Positions 30,869 to 34,600 of a DNA stretch of 34,600 nucleotides are shown piece by piece. This DNA comes from Acidobacteriota bacterium (GTDB lineage Bacteria; Acidobacteriota; Thermoanaerobaculia; Thermoanaerobaculales; Thermoanaerobaculaceae): assembly GCA_004298115.1 (NCBI GenBank), contig SCRJ01000072.1, positions 1 through 34,600 of the forward strand, written 5' to 3'. The notes beneath the pieces are model-generated. The model ran no database searches, had not been told where the DNA came from, and saw nothing but the letters and a program-made list of their open reading frames with translations. The position numbers and the translations under genes are program-made. Positions within the stretch are counted from its first letter, which is position 1. Every line of letters begins with the position of its first letter.

Positions 30869-31398
30869 GGTGTCGCCTCCCCGTCCGAAACGAACTCCCG
30901 AATCTCCGGAAGGTTACGGAAGCGCTCGGCAAAGTCAAGGCCGAAGCCGACGACGAACCGGTCCTCGATCTCGATGCCGGTGAAGTCGACCGCGACAGCA
31001 ACCTTGCGGCGCGACGGCTTGGACAACAGCGCGACGACCTGCACGGAGCGCGGGTGGCGCGCGCGCAGGAGCGCGACCACGTCGGCGAGGGTCAGCCCGG
31101 TATCGACGATGTCCTCGACGACGTACACGTCCTTCCCGGCGATGTCCACCGTCACGTCCTTGATCAGGGTGACGGTGCCGGAGGACTCGGTCGTCGCGCC
31201 GTACGACGACGCCTGGATGAAGTCGACGACCATCGGATGCCGGATCCGCTGGGTGAGGGCCGTGAAGAAGTACACCGCCCCCTTGAGAACGCAGATGAAG
31301 ACCGGGTCCCGTCCCTCCAGATCGGCCTCGATCGTGCGGGCGAGGGCCTCCACCGCCCGTTCGAGCTCGGCGCGCGTGATCACCGTCTCACCCAGCAC
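30865..31398 (-). CDS. hpt: Hypoxanthine phosphoribosyltransferase
   Basis: Salvages hypoxanthine (and often guanine) to the nucleotide with PRPP. The 177-aa protein has the PRPP loop VVEDIVDTG (93-101), the flexible loop SSYG (64-67), VLKGAVYF (38-44) and the base-binding FVVGFGLDFAERFRNLP near the C-terminus. GTG 31398 has GGAGG six bases upstream and gives the family's usual length; the much longer open frame upstream is antisense to the 526-aa gene. First gene of the hpt-ridA-yqeB-patatin unit, divergent from the 526-aa gene 63 bases away. Confidence 0.94.
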   Translation of the reverse strand: MLGETVITRAELERAVEALARTIEADLEGRDPVFICVLKGAVYFFTALTQRIRHPMVVDFIQASSYGATTESSGTVTLIKDVTVDIAGKDVYVVEDIVDTGLTLADVVALLRARHPRSVQVVALLSKPSRRKVAVAVDFTGIEIEDRFVVGFGLDFAERFRNLPEIREFVSDGEATP

Positions 31399-31461
31399 CT
31401 GCCACCTCCCCTTTCCCTTCGCCACCGTCCTTGGTGTAGACTCGTCGGCGGAAGCCTCTTG

Positions 31462-33042
31462 ATGAGCGATTTCGGCCTGCACGAGCTGAATCAGCGCTAC
31501 GTCCGGTTGACTGACCGCTGTCGGTCGCAGTGGACGTTCTACCAGTACTTGCAGGGTCTGTTCAAGCACCTCTTCACCACCCGGTGCCCGATCGAGATCG
31601 ATTTCCCGTCTCTGTTCAACGAGTTCCGCCAGCTCGGGTCGGAGCTCGGACACCCCGAGCCGGGCCGGACGGACAGGACGATGACGCATCTCGCGGGCAC
31701 GCTCGACGCGCAGTCCCGCAAGCTTCTCGAGGTCGACGAACAGATCCAGCCTTCCCTCCTGCGCCGGTTCTTCGACCGGCTGCGCAACCAGGACGAGAAG
31801 GTCCTCCTCGCGATCATCAAGTTCTACCTCGACGGGAGCCACGGCGGCGAGGACACGCTCGACAAGCTCGATATCCTGTTCACCCGCCTCGCCGAGATCC
31901 CGCGCGGGGACCACGGCAGCCTCGTGCGCGAGCGTCACGAGATCCAGAGGCTCCTCCAGCCGCTCCTCCTGCTGCTGCCGCCGAGCGTGGTGTCCAAGCA
32001 GGAGATCGAGGTGTTGACCCAGGCCCTCGCGGACCTGAAGACCGAGGTCCTGGCCTGCCGCAGCTTCACCGAGCTCGCCGCGGGCGGGGCGCTCGACCGT
32101 TTCCGGACGCTCAAGCGCCGCGTCGGCGAGACGATGCTGCACCCGCAGATCCTGCCCGTCCTGCTCGAGACGACGGTCGCGATCAAGAACCGCTTCCGCG
32201 AGCTCTGGGAGGACGAGGAGACCGCGCTCCTCGCCGACACCAACAAGGTGCGGGAGCTCGAGAAGCAGCTCTCCGGCCACCCCGAGATCGCCACGCCGGA
32301 CCTGCGCGAGATGCTGGAGACCTTCGCGTCGGCGCAGAAACGCTTCGACCAGGGGAAGGATACCGAGAACCTGCGCCGCGACGACGCTCTCAAGCTGAGG
32401 ATGGCGCTCAACCGGATTCTCGAGCAGTTCGACGTCACTCAGTTCAGCGGGATCTTCCCGGCCCCGCTCGACCCCGCGACCGTACCGCCCTCGGCCGCGA
32501 GCCCGGATCCTGTCGCGCCTCCGGGCGAGGTCCCGGCCTCTCCGTTTCAGGCGGACGGTCTGTTGCAGGAGTACGTCAGCAAGATTCTGTTCGCGCTCGA
32601 GCTCGTGGGGGACGACCGGCCGGCCGCAGAGGCCGTCACGGCGAAGGAGCTCGCGTCGCTCAGGCTCGAAGCCTGCGAGGTCGAGGCGTGCCGCAGGCTC
32701 CTCGACGGCCAGCCGCCCTCCGCCTCGATCGCGTACGAGCGGGCCCGCCTGCTCGTACAGGCCGCGGCGCTGCGCATCCGCATGGACGAGGAGGCGCGCG
32801 AGGTGGATCGCCTTTTCCGCAGGGGCTCGGATCACCTCGCCGAGACTCTCGAGCGCGCATCCCAGTCGCTGCAGCGGGCATCCGAGATCGATCGTCGCTT
32901 CGCGTGGATCGTGGACGACGCCCTCTACCGCGGCGACACCAACAACCTCGAACAGCTCTACCGGTGCCGCTTCCGGTTGCTGCGCGCCTACTCCGGGCTC
33001 TGGCTCATCCACAACGAGCGTGGTGGAATCTCGCCCTTCTGA
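31462..33042 (+). CDS. Large helical protein of unknown function
   Basis: A 526-aa protein with no signal peptide, no membrane segment and few cysteines. It is rich in Leu, Glu, Arg and Asp and looks almost entirely alpha-helical. A Pro/Ala/Ser-rich linker at about 333-358 (PAPLDPATVPPSAASPDPVA and on) separates a long N-terminal part from a C-terminal helical domain (about 360-526). No catalytic motif or known domain is recognised. Codon use matches the neighbours, and the frame is also free of stops antisense, as is common at this GC. The ATG has a weak CGGAAG site, and TAGACT lies 19 bases upstream. Its end overlaps the FHA-RDD gene by 23 bases, so the two are probably translated together and may act together. 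Confidence 0.75.
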   Translation: MSDFGLHELNQRYVRLTDRCRSQWTFYQYLQGLFKHLFTTRCPIEIDFPSLFNEFRQLGSELGHPEPGRTDRTMTHLAGTLDAQSRKLLEVDEQIQPSLLRRFFDRLRNQDEKVLLAIIKFYLDGSHGGEDTLDKLDILFTRLAEIPRGDHGSLVRERHEIQRLLQPLLLLLPPSVVSKQEIEVLTQALADLKTEVLACRSFTELAAGGALDRFRTLKRRVGETMLHPQILPVLLETTVAIKNRFRELWEDEETALLADTNKVRELEKQLSGHPEIATPDLREMLETFASAQKRFDQGKDTENLRRDDALKLRMALNRILEQFDVTQFSGIFPAPLDPATVPPSAASPDPVAPPGEVPASPFQADGLLQEYVSKILFALELVGDDRPAAEAVTAKELASLRLEACEVEACRRLLDGQPPSASIAYERARLLVQAAALRIRMDEEAREVDRLFRRGSDHLAETLERASQSLQRASEIDRRFAWIVDDALYRGDTNNLEQLYRCRFRLLRAYSGLWLIHNERGGISPF

Positions 33043-33874
33043 GCCCGCCCGCCTCCGCCTCCGGCTCGGCGAGGCGACGTTCGCCCTCGACAGCGACAAG
33101 CTCGTCATCGGCCGCAGTCGCTCGTGCGATGTCCGCCTGCGGGAGGACACGGTCTCCCGGTTGCACGCGGCGTTCGTCGTTCGCGATGGCGAACTGGTGC
33201 TGGAGGACCTCGGTTCCTCCAACGGCACCTACCTCAACGGCCGTCGCGTGCTGGCGCCCTGCGTCGTGGGCGCCGGAGACGCCGTCCGCTTCGGCTCCCT
33301 CCGCGGCAGCGTCGAGGCCGCCGACGCCCCTCGGCCGAGGAGCGGCACCGGCGCCGCTGCGGGCGGGGAGCGCGCGTCCGCCGACCTGCTCGATGCCGTG
33401 CCGGCCGGGTTCGGCCGCCGGATGCTGGCGGTCGGGGCCGACGCCGTCCTGCTCGCCCTCGGCTCCGTCGTGCCGTTCGCGCCGCTGCTGGCCGCGCTGT
33501 TCGTGGGGCGCTACCTCCTCCCCGCGGACACCCTGCCTCTCGGCCTTCAGGCCGAGTCCGTCCTGACCGGGGCATGCGTCGCGCTGTGGCTCGTGTACGC
33601 GTTCTACTTCCTCGTCCACGGCTGGGCGCGCCGCGGCGGCACGCCGGGCATGATGCTCTGCGGGCTCCGCCTTCTCGACTGGCGCGGGGGGCTGCCGATC
33701 GGCTACGGCCGGGCGTTCCTCCGCCTGGCGGCGTGCGTCGTCACGGCGCTCACCCTCGGGCTCGGCTTCCTCCTCGTGCCCATCCGCAAGGACCGGAAGA
33801 GCTTGCACGACCTCCTTGCGGGCACGATCGTCGTCCGCCGGCGGCCGGTTGGCGGGGCAGCGCCACCCGCGTAG
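33020..33874 (+). CDS. FHA-RDD membrane protein
   Basis: A 284-aa protein joining an N-terminal forkhead-associated domain (about 12-97) to a C-terminal RDD membrane domain (about 127-277). The FHA domain keeps the phosphothreonine-binding residues: IGRSRSCDVRL (Arg32), SRLHA (Ser46, His49) and SSNGTYLNG (Asn68). The RDD part has GFGRRMLAVGADAVLL, GGTPGMMLCGLRLLDWRGG and KSLHDLLAGTIVV with about three to four hydrophobic segments. It should sit in the inner membrane and read threonine phosphorylation on a partner; no Ser/Thr kinase is in the window. The GTG start lies 23 bases inside the preceding gene; the next codon is also GTG. The stop TAG is the first part of the proposed tolQ -10 hexamer. 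Confidence 0.88.
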   Translation: MVESRPSEPARLRLRLGEATFALDSDKLVIGRSRSCDVRLREDTVSRLHAAFVVRDGELVLEDLGSSNGTYLNGRRVLAPCVVGAGDAVRFGSLRGSVEAADAPRPRSGTGAAAGGERASADLLDAVPAGFGRRMLAVGADAVLLALGSVVPFAPLLAALFVGRYLLPADTLPLGLQAESVLTGACVALWLVYAFYFLVHGWARRGGTPGMMLCGLRLLDWRGGLPIGYGRAFLRLAACVVTALTLGLGFLLVPIRKDRKSLHDLLAGTIVVRRRPVGGAAPPA

Positions 33875-33877
33875 AAT
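33849..33877 (+). promoter_or_regulatory. Putative promoter of tolQ (leaderless type)
   Basis: TTGGCG (33849-33854), a 17-base spacer and TAGAAT (33872-33877) resemble sigma-70 hexamers (four and five of six matches). The GTG start of tolQ lies six bases after the -10. The hexamer includes the TAG stop of the FHA-RDD gene. Confidence 0.5.
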
Positions 33878-33883
33878 CCCCAC

Positions 33884-34555
33884 GTGAGCGAGATCCTGCA
33901 GGCGTTCGCCGCTACCGGCCCGGTGGCCAAGTCGGTCCTCGCGGTCCTGGCCGTCTTCTCCCTCTTTTCCTGGACGTTGATGTTCCTCAAGCTCGGCCAG
34001 TTGCGCCGCGCCGACGCCGAGAACCGCTCGTTCCTGGCGGAATTCCGCCGCGCCACCCGTCTTGCCGACGTCCAGGTCGCGGCGACCAGGAGTCCCGGCG
34101 CCCCGCTCGCGGGGATGTTCCGCGCCGGGTACCTGGAACTCGAGGCCCAGGTGCGCGTGATGGAGCGCGCGGGCCAGACGTCCGGACAGATCAAGAGCCT
34201 GGCCGCGGTGGAGCGGGCGCTGCAGCGCGCGATCGGCATCGAGGGGGCGAAGCTCCTGCGCTACCTCCCCTTCCTGGCGACGACCGCGTCGGCGACGCCG
34301 TTCATCGGGCTGTTCGGAACGGTGTGGGGGATCATGACGACGTTCCACGCCATCGCGGCCTCGGGCTCGACCTCGATCGTCACGGTGGCGCCGGGAATCG
34401 CCGAATCCCTCGTCAACACCGCGGCCGGCCTCGCCGCGGCGATCCCCGCCGTCGTCGCGTATAACGCGTTCCTCGGGGCGTTGCGGCGCCAGCGCGGGCT
34501 CATGGAGGACTTCCTGCTCGAGTTCCTCAACCTGACCGAGAGGACGTTCACGTAG
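33884..34555 (+). CDS. tolQ: TolQ/ExbB/MotA-family proton channel protein
   Basis: A 223-aa inner-membrane protein with three hydrophobic segments (about 14-36, 125-150 and 165-190). The conserved MotA/TolQ/ExbB block ATPFIGLFGTVWGIMTTF and NTAAGLAAAIPAVVAYNAFL is complete. Length and sequence fit TolQ, which with TolR drives outer-membrane invagination through TolA and Pal; ExbB is the alternative, since the two are hard to separate without neighbours. GTG 33884 has no ribosome site. tolR/exbD would be expected next, but the contig ends 45 bases later. The window's OmpA/Pal-like lipoprotein gene is 10 kb away on the other strand. Confidence 0.9.
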   Translation: MSEILQAFAATGPVAKSVLAVLAVFSLFSWTLMFLKLGQLRRADAENRSFLAEFRRATRLADVQVAATRSPGAPLAGMFRAGYLELEAQVRVMERAGQTSGQIKSLAAVERALQRAIGIEGAKLLRYLPFLATTASATPFIGLFGTVWGIMTTFHAIAASGSTSIVTVAPGIAESLVNTAAGLAAAIPAVVAYNAFLGALRRQRGLMEDFLLEFLNLTERTFT

Positions 34556-34564
34556 ACCCGGGAC

Positions 34565-34584
34565 GCCGGCCGCCCGCGGCCGGC
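34565..34584. repeat. Perfect GC-only inverted repeat at the contig end
   Basis: GCCGGCCG (34565-34572) and CGGCCGGC (34577-34584) pair perfectly around a four-base loop. No T-run follows, so a rho-independent terminator is not supported. It lies three bases before the adapter. Confidence 0.6.
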
Positions 34585-34587
34585 CGG

Positions 34588-34600
34588 AGATCGGAAGAGC
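34588..34600. other. Illumina adapter remnant (right end)
   Basis: The last 13 bases, AGATCGGAAGAGC, are the start of the common Illumina adapter and the reverse complement of bases 1-13. They are a library artefact, not genome. Confidence 0.95.

Noticed and set aside
30865..33228. Open frame of 787 codons extending hpt upstream
   Set aside because: The extra part is antisense to the 526-aa and FHA-RDD genes; hpt has its normal length from GTG 31398 with a good ribosome site.
34565..34600. Rho-independent terminator after tolQ
   Set aside because: The inverted repeat has no T-run, and the following bases are adapter sequence.
1..34600. tRNA or rRNA genes, CRISPR arrays, insertion sequences, prophage or defence genes
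   Set aside because: I looked in the intergenic gaps, all of which are about 160 bases or shorter, and among the proteins, and saw no cloverleaf-like sequence, regular repeats, transposase, integrase or known defence domain.

Overview
This is a very GC-rich stretch (roughly 70% by eye) of a Gram-negative bacterial chromosome, almost certainly from an environmental or metagenomic assembly. Outer-membrane features (two lipoproteins, a beta-barrel protein, an OmpA-type peptidoglycan-binding protein, TolQ) show a double-membrane cell. A secreted von Willebrand A protein of the type typical of Acidobacteriota, the GC content and the gene content together suggest Acidobacteriota; this assignment is an inference. 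Both ends of the window carry 13-base Illumina adapter sequence, so bases 1-13 and 34588-34600 are not genomic.

Layout. (1) 14-59: first codons of a truncated minus-strand gene, possibly a PLP-dependent decarboxylase. (2) 154-17775: a long minus-strand housekeeping run, transcribed right to left: alr, larB, aroB, valS, birA, coaX, an unknown gene, an rlmD/trmA-like methyltransferase gene, comEC, miaA, hfq, a TPR lipoprotein gene, a Crp-family regulator gene, pgsA, pepP, nadA. From valS to pgsA nearly every gene overlaps the next, which points to translational coupling. (3) 17833-20444: short alternating units: a DUF5924/DUF2914-like membrane protein, tpx, an LpdD-like small protein and a free-standing B12-binding mutase subunit. 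(4) 20445-22472: an OPT-family transporter. (5) 22498-26387: minus-strand envelope genes: a secreted unknown, an OmpA-like lipoprotein with its own strong promoter and terminator, then the tlpA / small OMP / VWA operon. (6) 26445-28668: 3-hydroxyacyl-CoA dehydrogenase and acetate kinase. (7) 28741-31398: minus-strand operon hpt, ridA, yqeB-like, patatin. (8) 31462-34555: plus-strand unknown 526-aa protein, FHA-RDD membrane protein and tolQ.

The genes cover NAD, CoA, biotin, shikimate and D-alanine metabolism, translation, RNA regulation (Hfq), cAMP-type regulation, DNA uptake and envelope maintenance. I saw no tRNA, rRNA, CRISPR array, phage or insertion sequence. No stretch without a gene exceeds about 160 bases.

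The most notable signal is regulatory. Seven genes, mostly first in their transcription units and lacking a good Shine-Dalgarno sequence, have a TANNNT -10-like hexamer ending 6-8 bases before the start codon. This is the arrangement of leaderless mRNAs. Genes inside operons mostly have clear GGAGG-type ribosome sites. The least explained protein pair is the 526-aa protein and the FHA-RDD membrane protein at the right end.
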